From JAKAWW01 sp049965095 (GTDB lineage: Archaea > Micrarchaeota > Micrarchaeia > Micrarchaeales > Micrarchaeaceae), in assembly GCA_049965095.1 (NCBI GenBank), contig JBMFWR010000003.1, forward strand, positions 1-64,000: a DNA stretch of 64,000 nt, read 5' to 3'. Positions 1-8,102 of this stretch are shown here, piece by piece. Below the pieces are notes generated by a model, which searched no databases, had not been told where the DNA came from, and was given only the letters and a program-made list of their open reading frames with translations. The position numbers and the translations under genes are program-made. How positions within the stretch are numbered: the stretch's first letter is position 1; each line of letters begins with the position of its first letter.

Positions 1-519
1 CATTGCCATGGAAAGACCATCGGCAAGGAAAGTGCCTGCAGGAAGCAATGAATCGTGGCCAAGCTCGTTTAATGCCGCAATCACCCCCAGAGAGATGGAA
101 TTGCGCAGAATCATGGCAGCGAACTTGTCTCTGGCACTTGCATATCTGGAATTGTTGCCTATGTACTTGATCTCATCTGCAGTAACTAAAGGATATAGAA
201 TAAATGTAAGGTTCTTGTTGCCCACTATGTCCATGCTGGGGAATTCGTCAAGATTGTACATTGTTTTAATCCTGTACCTGTTTTTAAGCCTCACGCCTGT
301 GAAGGCTTGCATTGCTGAAATTCCAAGAGAAGCTATATCATGTATTTTGTCATCAAGCAGGAAAAGCCGCATCTCATCATAGTACAGCATCGATTTTATT
401 GTGCTTTCTATAAGTTCCCCGATTTTTGTAGTTTGCTCGTTGCTGTTGCCACGCAGAAGACCTTTATATCCAGAGTATTCCTTCCTAGTAAAATAGCCAA
501 CTTCTATTGTACCAAGCAT
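1..519 (-). CDS. Unknown protein, C-terminus beyond window edge
   Basis: An uninterrupted frame runs from an ATG at 519 to the window edge, giving 173 visible codons; the C-terminus is missing. I do not recognise the family. The visible part is a mixed hydrophobic and charged sequence with no obvious signal peptide or membrane segment, so it is probably cytoplasmic. A TATA-like element (TTTAAAAG on the plus strand, 552-559) lies about 37 bases upstream of the ATG, consistent with its own promoter. It follows malic enzyme on the same strand after a 163-base gap. Confidence 0.6.
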   Translation of the reverse strand, partial: MLGTIEVGYFTRKEYSGYKGLLRGNSNEQTTKIGELIESTIKSMLYYDEMRLFLLDDKIHDIASLGISAMQAFTGVRLKNRYRIKTMYNLDEFPSMDIVGNKNLTFILYPLVTADEIKYIGNNSRYASARDKFAAMILRNSISLGVIAALNELGHDSLLPAGTFLADGLSMAM

Positions 520-682
520 TCAACCATTTTACTTTTATTGCAGGTAAATCATTTAAAAGCTTTCTGCAAATTCATGCTATTCTGAAAATTTGCTTTGCCG
601 AAATGGCTAGACATCAAGCTGCATGCTAGGCAATTGTGCAATTTTGCGCTTGCAACTAGCAATTTATAAGGCTTGCCGATTG

Positions 683-1945
683 CTACTTCCTGTGCTTTTC
701 TATATATGCTTTTGCTTCTGCATAAAGTTCGTCATAACTTTTGCTTATTTTTGTAACTCCATCTTTGTATGCCTGAACGCCAACTCCTGCAGCAACCCTG
801 TAGTACGCCTCATTTTCGTCCATCCTTGGTATTATGTAGCTTTCGCTTATTCCTTTTTCCTGCGCATATTTTGCAAGCTCTTCAGCCGCAGCCACGGCCA
901 TGCTGTCTGTTATGTGCCTGGCCTGGATATCTAGGACGCCCCTGAAAACACCTGGAAACACAAGCGAATTGTTTATCTGGTTAGGTATATCGCTTCTTCC
1001 TGTACCAAAAACTCTAACGCCTGCACTTTTTGCTTCTTCAAAGCTTATCTCTGGCTCTGGATTTGCAAGCGCGAATACTATTGGATCCTTGGCCATACTT
1101 TTAAGCCACTCCTGCTTTATAACCCCAGGACCTGGAGTGGAAGCACTTATCACGACATCGCTACCTCTAAATGCCTCTTCTATTGTAGTTACCTGCTCGG
1201 CGTTAGTGGTATTTATCGCATCGTATTTTTGGGTATTTGATGTTCTGAGCAATTCATAATCTGGCCGGCCCTTGTGCAGCACGCCCTTGCTGTCAATTAC
1301 CACTGCTTTCCTTTTATCCAAACCGTATAGAGAAAGTAGTCTTAATATTGATAGGTTTGCTGTGCCTGCACCTACCAATACCATCTTTATAGAGCCTATG
1401 CTCTTACCTACTATCTTTAGCGCGTTTATCAATCCTGCTAGCGCAGCTGCAGCAGTGCCTTGGTTGTCGTCATGCCATATCGGTATTTCTAGCTCGTTGC
1501 GCAGCCTCTCTAGAAGCATAAATGATTTTGGCGATTCTATATCCTCGAGGTTGATGCCTCCGAAAGATGGTGCAATAGCCTTTATGGTTTCGACCATCTT
1601 CTCGTAATCAGTAACACCAAGCGTTATTGGTATGGCATCTACGCCACCAAGGTATTTGAACAGCAGCGCCTTGCCTTCCATGACAGGCATAGCGGCATCT
1701 GGGCCTATATTTCCCAAGCCGAGCACCCTGGTGCCATCTGTAATTATTGCAATGCTGTTCCACTTGTGGGTGAGCTCTCTTGCTGTTGCTTTGTTGCTTG
1801 CTATGGCTCTTGAAACTGCCGCTACTCCTGGCGTGTATATTACTGCAAAATCATCCAGCGATTTTATCCTTATCTTTGGCTTGATCTCTATTTTACCTTT
1901 ATACTTTCTGGAAAGCTTCAATGCTTTATTGTCTATGCTAGTCAT
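683..1945 (-). CDS. NAD(P)-dependent malic enzyme
   Basis: Malic enzyme oxidatively decarboxylates malate to pyruvate with NAD(P). Family motifs appear in order: IYTPGVAAVSRAI, NIGPDAAMPVMEGKALLFK, the substrate/metal region HDDNQGTAAAALAGL, the Rossmann glycine motif VGAGTANLSILRLL, and GRSDIPNQINNSLVFPGVFRG near the C-terminus. The size (about 420 residues) matches the short bacterial/archaeal form. I chose the ATG at 1945, just before conserved sequence; an upstream TTG at 1975 would add ten residues and overlap the DsrE-like stop codon. It follows that gene closely and probably shares its transcript. It ends in TAG, showing that TAG is an ordinary stop here. Confidence 0.93.
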   Translation of the reverse strand: MTSIDNKALKLSRKYKGKIEIKPKIRIKSLDDFAVIYTPGVAAVSRAIASNKATARELTHKWNSIAIITDGTRVLGLGNIGPDAAMPVMEGKALLFKYLGGVDAIPITLGVTDYEKMVETIKAIAPSFGGINLEDIESPKSFMLLERLRNELEIPIWHDDNQGTAAAALAGLINALKIVGKSIGSIKMVLVGAGTANLSILRLLSLYGLDKRKAVVIDSKGVLHKGRPDYELLRTSNTQKYDAINTTNAEQVTTIEEAFRGSDVVISASTPGPGVIKQEWLKSMAKDPIVFALANPEPEISFEEAKSAGVRVFGTGRSDIPNQINNSLVFPGVFRGVLDIQARHITDSMAVAAAEELAKYAQEKGISESYIIPRMDENEAYYRVAAGVGVQAYKDGVTKISKSYDELYAEAKAYIEKHRK

Positions 1946-1971
1946 GCAAAAACCCTTATAATAACAATTAT

Positions 1972-2289
1972 TCAAAACGAGATTGGCTGGTAACCTTCGT
2001 CTATACTTTTGGTTATGTACTGACCTGCAGGGAGCAGCTCTAAGCCTTTGCTAAGCTTTTCCTCTATGCCAGCATTCTTCGCTACAAATGTGCATGCTTT
2101 GGGCTTTATTGAGCCAAGTTCTAGGAATCTACTCATTAGGTCTGGGCTTTCCGCGACTGCCTTCTCGCTCGGGCCAAAAAGCAGCACGCGCATATCGCTT
2201 CCTGCCTCGCTTTGCCTCTTCGCAAAGTTCAACGCCACATTTATCTTATCATTTTCGGCACTCACTATGATAACAATTATTTTGGCCAT
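1972..2289 (-). CDS. DsrE/DsrF-like small protein
   Basis: This 105-residue protein resembles the DsrE/DsrF/YchN fold: an N-terminal beta strand (MAKIIVIIVSAEND), a helix carrying KINVALNFAKRQ, then the strand MRVLLFGPSEKAV. Family members act in sulfur relay or are uncharacterised. Only Cys65 (KACTFVAKNAG) is visible, so I cannot claim sulfur-transfer activity. A TATA-like run (TTTTAATC on the minus strand, near 2305-2318) lies about 23 bases before the ATG, suggesting a leaderless transcript. Malic enzyme follows at once on the same strand. Confidence 0.6.
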   Translation of the reverse strand: MAKIIVIIVSAENDKINVALNFAKRQSEAGSDMRVLLFGPSEKAVAESPDLMSRFLELGSIKPKACTFVAKNAGIEEKLSKGLELLPAGQYITKSIDEGYQPISF

Positions 2290-2346
2290 CGCAATACACT
2301 AAGAATAGATTAAAAGTTTTAAAACAACCTATTTATATGTTACCAA

Positions 2347-2399
2347 GGCAGATTTTTATCTTTGTAATACATTTTTGCAGCAAATTCTGTAAATCTGCC
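2347..2399 (-). other. 9-bp inverted repeat downstream of tRNA-Val
   Basis: GGCAGATTT at 2347-2355 is a perfect reverse complement of AAATCTGCC at 2391-2399, enclosing 35 bases. It lies between tRNA-Val and the DsrE-like gene. It could fold as a 3' hairpin on the transcript leaving tRNA-Val, or be chance; there is no clear U-tract. Confidence 0.25.
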
Positions 2400-2450
2400 A
2401 AAGCTTTCTCATATGCGCAGTGCTTTTGCATTATGATTTACTTCATAGGA

Positions 2451-2522
2451 TGGGCCCGCGGAGAATCGAACTCCGGATCTTCACCTTGTCAAGGTGACGT
2501 CTTACCATTCGACTACGAGCCC
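2451..2522 (-). tRNA. tRNA-Val (anticodon GAC)
   Basis: The minus strand folds into a full cloverleaf: acceptor GGGCTCG/CGGGCCC (one G-U pair), anticodon stem TCACC/GGTGA with loop TTGACAA (anticodon GAC), T stem CGGAG/CTCCG with loop TTCGATT, and discriminator A. It has no intron and no encoded CCA. The first ten bases overlap the last codons and TAG of the RNase Z gene on the same strand, so the tRNA is probably released from the operon transcript or uses a promoter inside the RNase Z gene. Confidence 0.95.
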
Positions 2523-3421
2523 ATGTGCTTATCTAGGGTTATGCTCATGCCATCTTTCGCTGCTACTGTATCATTGAATATTTGCCTTGCTTCATTTACT
2601 ATCTTGGAGGTGCTCTTGTAGCGTGCACTGAAATGCATCAGTACAAGCTTGCGCGCTTTTATCCTTAATGCAACGCGTGCCGCGTCCTGGCCGGTTGAAT
2701 GCCAGCGCTCCTTTGCAAGCTCCTTTTCGCTTTCCGCAAATGTAGCTTCATGTATAAGCAAATCTGCTCCAAGAGAGGTCTTGCTTGGGGTCACAGGGCG
2801 CGTGTCTGTGATATAGCACACCTTGAGCCCCTTCTCTGTATAGGTTACATCACTAAGCTTTATATTTGAACCGTTAAGCTTAATATTCTTTTTCAGCTGA
2901 AGCTCTGAAAACATTTTCCCCTTCAAACCAAGCTCTGTTGCTTTCTGGACTATGAAGCGCTGCTTGTCGTTTTCGACGAAAATGAAACCATAGGTAAGCA
3001 CAGAGTGGGACAGCTTGAAGGCTTTCACATAAAAGCCATCGCCCTTGTATATTGTGCCGGATTCTATTGGCATTATTATTATGTTAAAGCTTATTATTGC
3101 CTTGTCGAATACTATAAGCTGCTTTATGGCACCCTCGTAACCGCTAGGCACGTATATGTAAAGGGGCTCCTGCCTCCGGTTAAGGGCCATGGTCCTTATA
3201 AGACCTGCTATTCCTATTACATGGTCGCCGTGTATGTGCGACACAAATATGGCTTTTATTTTTGATATGTTAAGCGAATAGCGCATTATCTGCCTCTGCG
3301 TGCCTTCGCCGCAATCGAATAGGTACAAGCCGCCATTGTACTCCAGCGCAACGCTAGGCAGGTTTCTGCTTTTTGTCGGCGTAGAGCCGGAAGTGCCTAG
3401 GAAAGTTACCTTTATCATCAA
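2513..3421 (-). CDS. rnz: Ribonuclease Z (tRNA 3' endonuclease)
   Basis: RNase Z cuts the 3' trailer from pre-tRNAs to prepare CCA addition. The 302-residue protein is a metallo-beta-lactamase of short ElaC type: FLGTSGSTP at the N-terminus, FDCGEGTQRQ, and the metal motif SHIHGDHVIG at about 61-70 (His62, His64, Asp66, His67). Later ligands are visible at ITDTRP, LIHEATF and LVLMHFSARY. Its start overlaps the stop of the NFACT-N gene by four bases, so the two are probably translationally coupled. Its TAG lies inside tRNA-Val. Confidence 0.93.
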   Translation of the reverse strand: MMIKVTFLGTSGSTPTKSRNLPSVALEYNGGLYLFDCGEGTQRQIMRYSLNISKIKAIFVSHIHGDHVIGIAGLIRTMALNRRQEPLYIYVPSGYEGAIKQLIVFDKAIISFNIIIMPIESGTIYKGDGFYVKAFKLSHSVLTYGFIFVENDKQRFIVQKATELGLKGKMFSELQLKKNIKLNGSNIKLSDVTYTEKGLKVCYITDTRPVTPSKTSLGADLLIHEATFAESEKELAKERWHSTGQDAARVALRIKARKLVLMHFSARYKSTSKIVNEARQIFNDTVAAKDGMSITLDKHMGS

Positions 3422-4449
3422 ACCACAATGGTAAATGTTTTGTCTTTCAAATTTACATCTTTTATCTTGAAATTTGATGCTTCTTCAAGCTCCTCCTTGG
3501 TGATGTGCTTGCTTGATCTTGCTACGCTTATCAATGCATTTATCTGCACCATGTTATTGAATATGAAATCCGCCATTTTTCTGTTTTCTTCTATCTCCTT
3601 GTCTATTTCTGCAACTATCTGCTTCTGCTTTTCAAGGCTTTTTTCTATCTCTACCACAGTATTGCTCTCCTTCCTTTCCTCGCCCCTGTGAAGGTACATG
3701 AATTCAAGGGCTTCGCTTATTGTTCCAAATCTAATACTTTCCACATTGCCGTATTTTGCCATGAGCCCTACTGAAAAATCGAAAGGAGCTCCTTCTTTTA
3801 AGTAAACAAATATGTCGCTACAGTTTATAGAACCAATAATCTCTGCAACTTTTGCCTTTGCAGATTCATAATCATCCCCAACATCGCCGATAGATTGCAT
3901 TGCGTTTTCTATGTATGGTTTACCAACCTTGAAATCGCTCTGGAGCCTTTCTGCTATGCTTCCAGCATGCGCTGGTGCGACTTTTTCTCCGGATTTTGGC
4001 AGCTCGTATACAGAGCCGATTTCTATGCTTCTATCTTTGAACTTGTGCCTTATGTATGCAAGCTCTATCACTGAAGAGCTATTGACCAGTATGAGATTGC
4101 CTTTTCCGAACAGCTCTGCTATTATGCTCTTACCCTCTTCGCCTTTCGCAAGATCTATGCGTATTATCCTATCCGAACCAAGCCTGCTTATGGCGCGTAC
4201 AGAGAAGCCGCGTATTCGCCTGCGCATCGCTATTGCAAAATTAGTCGGCTCCTCGGCTTTTTCAAACGACGATGCAATGTGCAGCGCGTACGGAAGTTCG
4301 CACATCATGTTGATTGTTGAGCCACTTTTTTCAAGCTTCAGCCTAAACGACATGCCAGAGCCTTCGTAGAAGTTTTCCACATAATAGCCAATTGCCCTCT
4401 GAAGGTCATTGGTTAGGCACTCCAACTCAATTCCATACAGCATTCGCAT
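3418..4449 (-). CDS. NFACT-N domain protein (RqcH/NEMF-like, lacks C-terminal half)
   Basis: This 343-residue protein matches the N-terminal NFACT-N region of RqcH/NEMF/FbpA proteins, which bind stalled 60S/50S-peptidyl-tRNA complexes and recruit tRNA for C-terminal tailing. Visible are the N-terminal helix MRMLYGIELECLTNDLQRAI, the segment FAIAMRRRIRGFSVRAI, IRIDLAKGEEGKSIIAELFGKGNLIL, and the start of a coiled coil at about 265-300 (VVEIEKSLEKQKQIVAEIDKEI). Full-length homologues usually exceed 550 residues and end in an NFACT-R domain; none is seen here or just downstream. It sits 3 bases after GGGP synthase and overlaps RNase Z by four. Confidence 0.7.
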   Translation of the reverse strand: MRMLYGIELECLTNDLQRAIGYYVENFYEGSGMSFRLKLEKSGSTINMMCELPYALHIASSFEKAEEPTNFAIAMRRRIRGFSVRAISRLGSDRIIRIDLAKGEEGKSIIAELFGKGNLILVNSSSVIELAYIRHKFKDRSIEIGSVYELPKSGEKVAPAHAGSIAERLQSDFKVGKPYIENAMQSIGDVGDDYESAKAKVAEIIGSINCSDIFVYLKEGAPFDFSVGLMAKYGNVESIRFGTISEALEFMYLHRGEERKESNTVVEIEKSLEKQKQIVAEIDKEIEENRKMADFIFNNMVQINALISVARSSKHITKEELEEASNFKIKDVNLKDKTFTIVV

Positions 4450-4452
4450 CGG

Positions 4453-5244
4453 TCACGCCTTCTTGAGTTTCTTCATGCCTTCTTCCTTTGCTATTCTTGC
4501 AAAGGTTTTTATCCTCTGCAATGCATGGTCGGTATCCTCGAAAGCGGTACCAATCTGCGCTATGTCGGCGCCGCTTTGGTATGTGCGCTTAAGGTCTGTT
4601 GTGGTAAGTATGCCGCCTGCTACAACATATGGCACAGTTATTGCTGATTTTACCATTCTTATCATTTCAGGTGGCACTGGCCCAGAATGCTGCAATCTTG
4701 GGTTTGAGCCTGTATCAGTTATTATTATCCGGTTGCCAAGGAACTCGCCCGCAAGAGCCAGCGATGCGGCAAGCTTGGGCTTCTCTCTAGGTATAAGGTT
4801 TGCATCACCTACCCACCCAACCGTTCCTCCTGGAGCCACTACTATATAGCCTACTGGCAAAGGCTCTATGCCGAACTTTTTGATTGTCACGCCGGAAAGC
4901 ATCTGCGCTTGTATTATCCAGTATGGATTCCTGGCGTTAAGTAGCGACATGAAATATATGGCGTCGGCATAGCGGGTTACTGAGGATATGTTGCCAGGGA
5001 AAAGTATCAAAGGCACATCGATAAAATCCTTTATCTCCTTTGATACCTGGTCCAGCATTTCCCCTTGAACTTCTGTGCTGCCGCCAATCAAAACGGCATC
5101 TGTGCCGCCTTCTACAAGATTCTTGACGGTTTTTATTATCTCTTCCTTGCTTTTGTAATCTACCGGATCGATGAGGCTAAACAACATAGCCCCTTTTGAC
5201 TCGAGCGTCTCGTGTATGTATAATTCAACCTTTCCGCCTTTCAT
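4453..5244 (-). CDS. Geranylgeranylglyceryl phosphate synthase
   Basis: GGGP synthase joins sn-glycerol-1-phosphate to geranylgeranyl diphosphate, the first committed step of archaeal ether lipids. The TIM-barrel shows its usual signatures: LFSLIDPVDY near the N-terminus, TDAVLIGGSTEVQ, PLILFPGNISSVT, ADAIYFMSLLN, YIVVAPGGTVGWVG and the phosphate-binding VAGGILTT plus GADIAQIGTAFE. I chose the ATG at 5244, just after the epimerase stop; an ATG at 5277 would overlap that gene. It sits mid-operon between the epimerase and the NFACT-N protein. Confidence 0.93.
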   Translation of the reverse strand: MKGGKVELYIHETLESKGAMLFSLIDPVDYKSKEEIIKTVKNLVEGGTDAVLIGGSTEVQGEMLDQVSKEIKDFIDVPLILFPGNISSVTRYADAIYFMSLLNARNPYWIIQAQMLSGVTIKKFGIEPLPVGYIVVAPGGTVGWVGDANLIPREKPKLAASLALAGEFLGNRIIITDTGSNPRLQHSGPVPPEMIRMVKSAITVPYVVAGGILTTTDLKRTYQSGADIAQIGTAFEDTDHALQRIKTFARIAKEEGMKKLKKA

Positions 5245-5248
5245 CGTA

Positions 5249-6283
5249 TCAACTTTTTTGCTTGAGAAAAGCATCAACGAGCTCTTTTGCGCCTTCTTCT
5301 ATACTCACCGAAGGCCAGAAGCCGAGCTCTTTGTGAATCTTGTCTATGCTTATTGTGCGGTCGCTTGTTAGGAATTCAAATTCATCATATTTGAGGTTAT
5401 GCGCGCGCGAAGTCAAAAACTTTGCGACAATAGTGCTTACAGCTTTTTTAGGTCGCTCAACACCTAGCATTTCAGAAGCCATATCTAGTAGCTCCCTCAG
5501 CGTATATGGAACCCCGTCAGAGACATTGTATATCCTATTTGTTTTGGCTGGATTGTTCAATGATGCCAGAAGCGCATTTACTGCATCATCCATGTGCAGC
5601 AATGTGATGTGATTTCTGCCACCACCAATGTACATGGCTTTGCCTTCCTCTATAAGCCTGAAAACCTTAAAGAAAGGAGCTTCATAGCCCAAGCCATATA
5701 GCCTGCTCATCCTTAATATAGTATATGAAAGAGTTCTGTTGGCTGTGGCGAAAGCATCTATGACTCGTTCTGCCATAAGCTTGCTTTCGGCATAGCCCTT
5801 TGTTGGGGATGTAGTGGATTCCTCGGTAAGCACTTCGCCAGGGCGCTTGTAGCCATATACGCTTGTCGTACTGCTGAATACGACATGCAAGGGCTTCTGC
5901 GAAGCTTTGTTTGCGTTAACATATGCTGAAACCATGTTCTCGGTGCCGATAACATTTGTATCTATGAGAATCTTGTACTTGTACTGGTAGTTGTAATTCG
6001 CGCTGCCAAGATGGTATAAAACATCTACATCTCTGCAAGCATCAATAAGCACATCCATATCGCTTGGGTTCTTGAGGGTGAAATCTCCCACGAAAGGCAC
6101 GACTCCTGCGGGCAGCTTGCCCCACTCGCCACCATATTCAGGCCCTGAGGTAACCAGCACTCGAACTTCGCTGCCCATTGCCACGAGTTTCCTTGCAAGG
6201 CTTATCCCGATAGGACTAGTTGCACCTGTAATGAGAACTTTCTCAGGCACATCGATGTCTTGCAATTTATTTTTTTCTGGCAT
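5249..6283 (-). CDS. NAD-dependent epimerase/dehydratase (extended SDR)
   Basis: The 344-residue protein is an extended short-chain dehydrogenase of the sugar-nucleotide epimerase class. It has the NAD motif GATSPIG at about 20-26, VLYHLGSANYN after the third strand, the Ser-rich active-site strand VVFSSTTSVYG and the catalytic YxxxK as Tyr164/Lys168 (GYAESK). The substrate, perhaps UDP-hexose, cannot be decided from sequence. It overlaps the ProDH-like gene by 17 bases and is followed by GGGP synthase, so it may serve surface glycan or lipid-headgroup synthesis; that role is inference. Confidence 0.85.
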   Translation of the reverse strand: MPEKNKLQDIDVPEKVLITGATSPIGISLARKLVAMGSEVRVLVTSGPEYGGEWGKLPAGVVPFVGDFTLKNPSDMDVLIDACRDVDVLYHLGSANYNYQYKYKILIDTNVIGTENMVSAYVNANKASQKPLHVVFSSTTSVYGYKRPGEVLTEESTTSPTKGYAESKLMAERVIDAFATANRTLSYTILRMSRLYGLGYEAPFFKVFRLIEEGKAMYIGGGRNHITLLHMDDAVNALLASLNNPAKTNRIYNVSDGVPYTLRELLDMASEMLGVERPKKAVSTIVAKFLTSRAHNLKYDEFEFLTSDRTISIDKIHKELGFWPSVSIEEGAKELVDAFLKQKS

Positions 6284-7127
6284 TTTCTTTACCTTCTTTG
6301 CTCTCCCCGTTCAAAAGGGCTGATGCGACCCTTTTCACCTTGCCCTCCGCAATTGTGCTTATTATATATGGAACCCAATCCTTCCCATAAGGCACATAAA
6401 CGCTCACATTTTGCACCTTTTTGCCAGCCAGATTCACCTTCCTTTCATAGCCTAATGGAAGTTCAAATATTAAATTACTTTTGCATTGGGGCAATGCTGC
6501 AAGCTTTTCTACCACCTTGTGGTTTTTTTCTATTATTTTAACAAAAACGCGCTTTGATACCATCCTATTTATGTATTCAGAATAGGTCTTGACGATATTC
6601 TTAACATTGGGCTTTTCCACAATGCTCTTTATTGAAGTAAATCTTATCGCTACCTTGTCGCCAGCTCTGAGCATGTCTATCTCTTCCGGCCTTATCTCGA
6701 CGCCTATGTTGCTGTAAGTGTGCTTCAGCTTTGAGTATATCTTAAATGAAACGCCATCTATATTGCCGTTTTCGAGCCATAAAGTACCATTTCCTTCCTT
6801 TATTGAATCCAGTATCTTGCCAAGGTTCCTAAGTGCTTCGTCTGTGCTGATATTGTATCCTACTTGGCCAGGTCTAACCGATATGTCAGCATTGAGATGA
6901 AGCCTGTAAAGTTCCCTTGCAAGCTGTATGTATGCGGTGGTATTATAGCGCGCCTTCAGCTGGTCTGTAGTATGCTCGTTCAGGAATGTTATCGTAGAAA
7001 GCATGCCGCTTCCATTGAGGCTGCGCACCGCATCGAGAGCCGAGCTGGTAGTAAAACCTGCAAGGTGCTTTTTTGCAAGATGAAATGCAAGCTTCTTTAT
7101 TATATTGTCTTCGGCCATTGGAACCAT
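6267..7127 (-). CDS. Proline dehydrogenase-like protein, divergent
   Basis: The 286-residue protein resembles the FAD-binding proline dehydrogenase barrel: FLNEHTTDQLKARY followed by helix and strand to ADISVRPGQVGYNIS, and near the end the signature VPYGKDWVPYIISTIAEG, which corresponds to the family's PYGxxW..Y..RRxxE. The two arginines that hold the proline carboxylate are replaced by Ser-Thr, so ordinary proline oxidation is doubtful. It is the first gene of the operon; a TATA-like box (7157-7166) lies about 34 bases upstream of the ATG. The C-terminal tail is Lys/Glu-rich. Confidence 0.65.
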   Translation of the reverse strand: MVPMAEDNIIKKLAFHLAKKHLAGFTTSSALDAVRSLNGSGMLSTITFLNEHTTDQLKARYNTTAYIQLARELYRLHLNADISVRPGQVGYNISTDEALRNLGKILDSIKEGNGTLWLENGNIDGVSFKIYSKLKHTYSNIGVEIRPEEIDMLRAGDKVAIRFTSIKSIVEKPNVKNIVKTYSEYINRMVSKRVFVKIIEKNHKVVEKLAALPQCKSNLIFELPLGYERKVNLAGKKVQNVSVYVPYGKDWVPYIISTIAEGKVKRVASALLNGESKEGKENARKK

Positions 7128-7177
7128 TTGCAGGCAATAGGATTTACTATTATGCCGTATATAAATGCAAAAGAAGG

Positions 7178-7187
7178 TATTAATATT
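7178..7187 (+). promoter_or_regulatory. TATA box of AMMECR1 gene, leaderless spacing
   Basis: TATTAATATT is centred about 25 bases before the ATG at 7208, the spacing expected if transcription starts at the start codon. The neighbouring TTTATATACGG on the minus strand (7157-7166) serves the divergent ProDH-like operon. Confidence 0.55.
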
Positions 7188-7207
7188 TGAGTGAAAACCT
7201 ATAATAA

Positions 7208-7846
7208 ATGCATTTTCATATTGATAACAGTGGTAGCATGCTCAATTATGGCCTTGAAGAGGGGAGAGCGCTTGTGAAAGCGGCAAGAAATGCAATAGAG
7301 CTCAATATAATGAATCCACACTTTCAAAAGAACATTGTAGAGGATAGCATAAGCCACATAAAAGGCAAGCATGGGGTATTTGTTACCATAGAACATTATC
7401 CAACAATGTCTCTGCGCGGCTGCATTGGCTTCCCACGGGCATCGCAGGAAACGAGCAAGCTGCTTGTTGAAGCTGCGCTCTCCGCAGCATTTGACGATCC
7501 AAGATTTATGCCATTGTCAAAAAACGAGCTAGACCAGGTAATAATAGAGGTAAGCATACTCTCAGACCCTGAAGAGCTTCCAAAAAGTCAGAAGAAGAGG
7601 CTAGGTAGCATTGTTGTCGGGAGAGATGGCCTTATTATAGAATATGGTTTCTACAGTGGCCTTCTGCTGCCAATAGTGCCGGTGGAGCAGGGCTGGACGA
7701 AGGAGCAGTTCCTTGAAGAGGTATGCGAAAAAGCGGGCTTGCCGCGAAGCTATTGGAAAAGGGAGGATGTTAAGCTTTATAAATTTGAGACCCAAATATT
7801 TAGAGAAAAGGAGCCGCGTGGCGAAGTTGAGGAAGTGCTGCTTTAA
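7208..7846 (+). CDS. AMMECR1 family protein
   Basis: This 212-residue protein carries the invariant AMMECR1 hexapeptide LRGCIG at about 69-74, preceded by GVFVTIEHYPTMS and followed by the helix KLLVEAALSAAFDDPRF and strand VIIEVSILSDPEEL. The family is conserved in archaea and eukaryotes; its biochemical role is unsettled, with proposed links to RNA metabolism or radical-SAM partners. The second half (EYGFYSGLLLPIVPVEQGW, then CEKAGLPRSYWK) is also typical. The stop codon ends one base before tRNA-Ile, so both may share a transcript. Confidence 0.93.
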   Translation: MHFHIDNSGSMLNYGLEEGRALVKAARNAIELNIMNPHFQKNIVEDSISHIKGKHGVFVTIEHYPTMSLRGCIGFPRASQETSKLLVEAALSAAFDDPRFMPLSKNELDQVIIEVSILSDPEELPKSQKKRLGSIVVGRDGLIIEYGFYSGLLLPIVPVEQGWTKEQFLEEVCEKAGLPRSYWKREDVKLYKFETQIFREKEPRGEVEEVLL

Positions 7847-7847
7847 T

Positions 7848-7957
7848 GGGCTTGTAGCTTAGCCTGGTTGGAGCGCCCGACTGATATGGCTTGCGCATTC
7901 AAATTCGTTAAGTGCGCAGAAATCGGGAGGTCGAGAGTTCAAATCTCTCCAGGCCCA
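7848..7957 (+). tRNA. tRNA-Ile (anticodon GAT) with 35-nt intron
   Basis: The cloverleaf is complete once an intron is removed: acceptor GGGCTTG/CAGGCCC, D arm GCTTAGCCTGGTTGGAGC, anticodon stem CCCGA/TCGGG with loop CTGATAA (anticodon GAT at 7883-7885), T arm GAGAG/CTCTC with loop TTCAAAT, discriminator A. The intron is 7887-7921, between positions 37 and 38. Its bulge-helix-bulge is slightly relaxed: CTG pairs with CAG and the fourth pair is A-G. Inside the intron TGCGCA elements can pair. No CCA is encoded. It begins one base after the AMMECR1 stop. Confidence 0.95.
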
Positions 7958-8102
7958 TTTTCATTTGAATTATACAAACTCTGCAGAGGAACTATACAGA
8001 GGCAAACTTTAAAAGAAGGTAGCAGTTTAATATTAACGCATGATTTTGAACTGCGCTTATGCTTAAAAATTTATACCTGATGCTACCTATATATATGATT
8101 AA

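Noticed and set aside
683..2302. Several plus-strand reading frames of 80-120 codons opposite malic enzyme and the DsrE-like gene
   Set aside because: They are antisense to well-supported genes, show no motifs or ribosome sites, and have composition typical of reverse frames.
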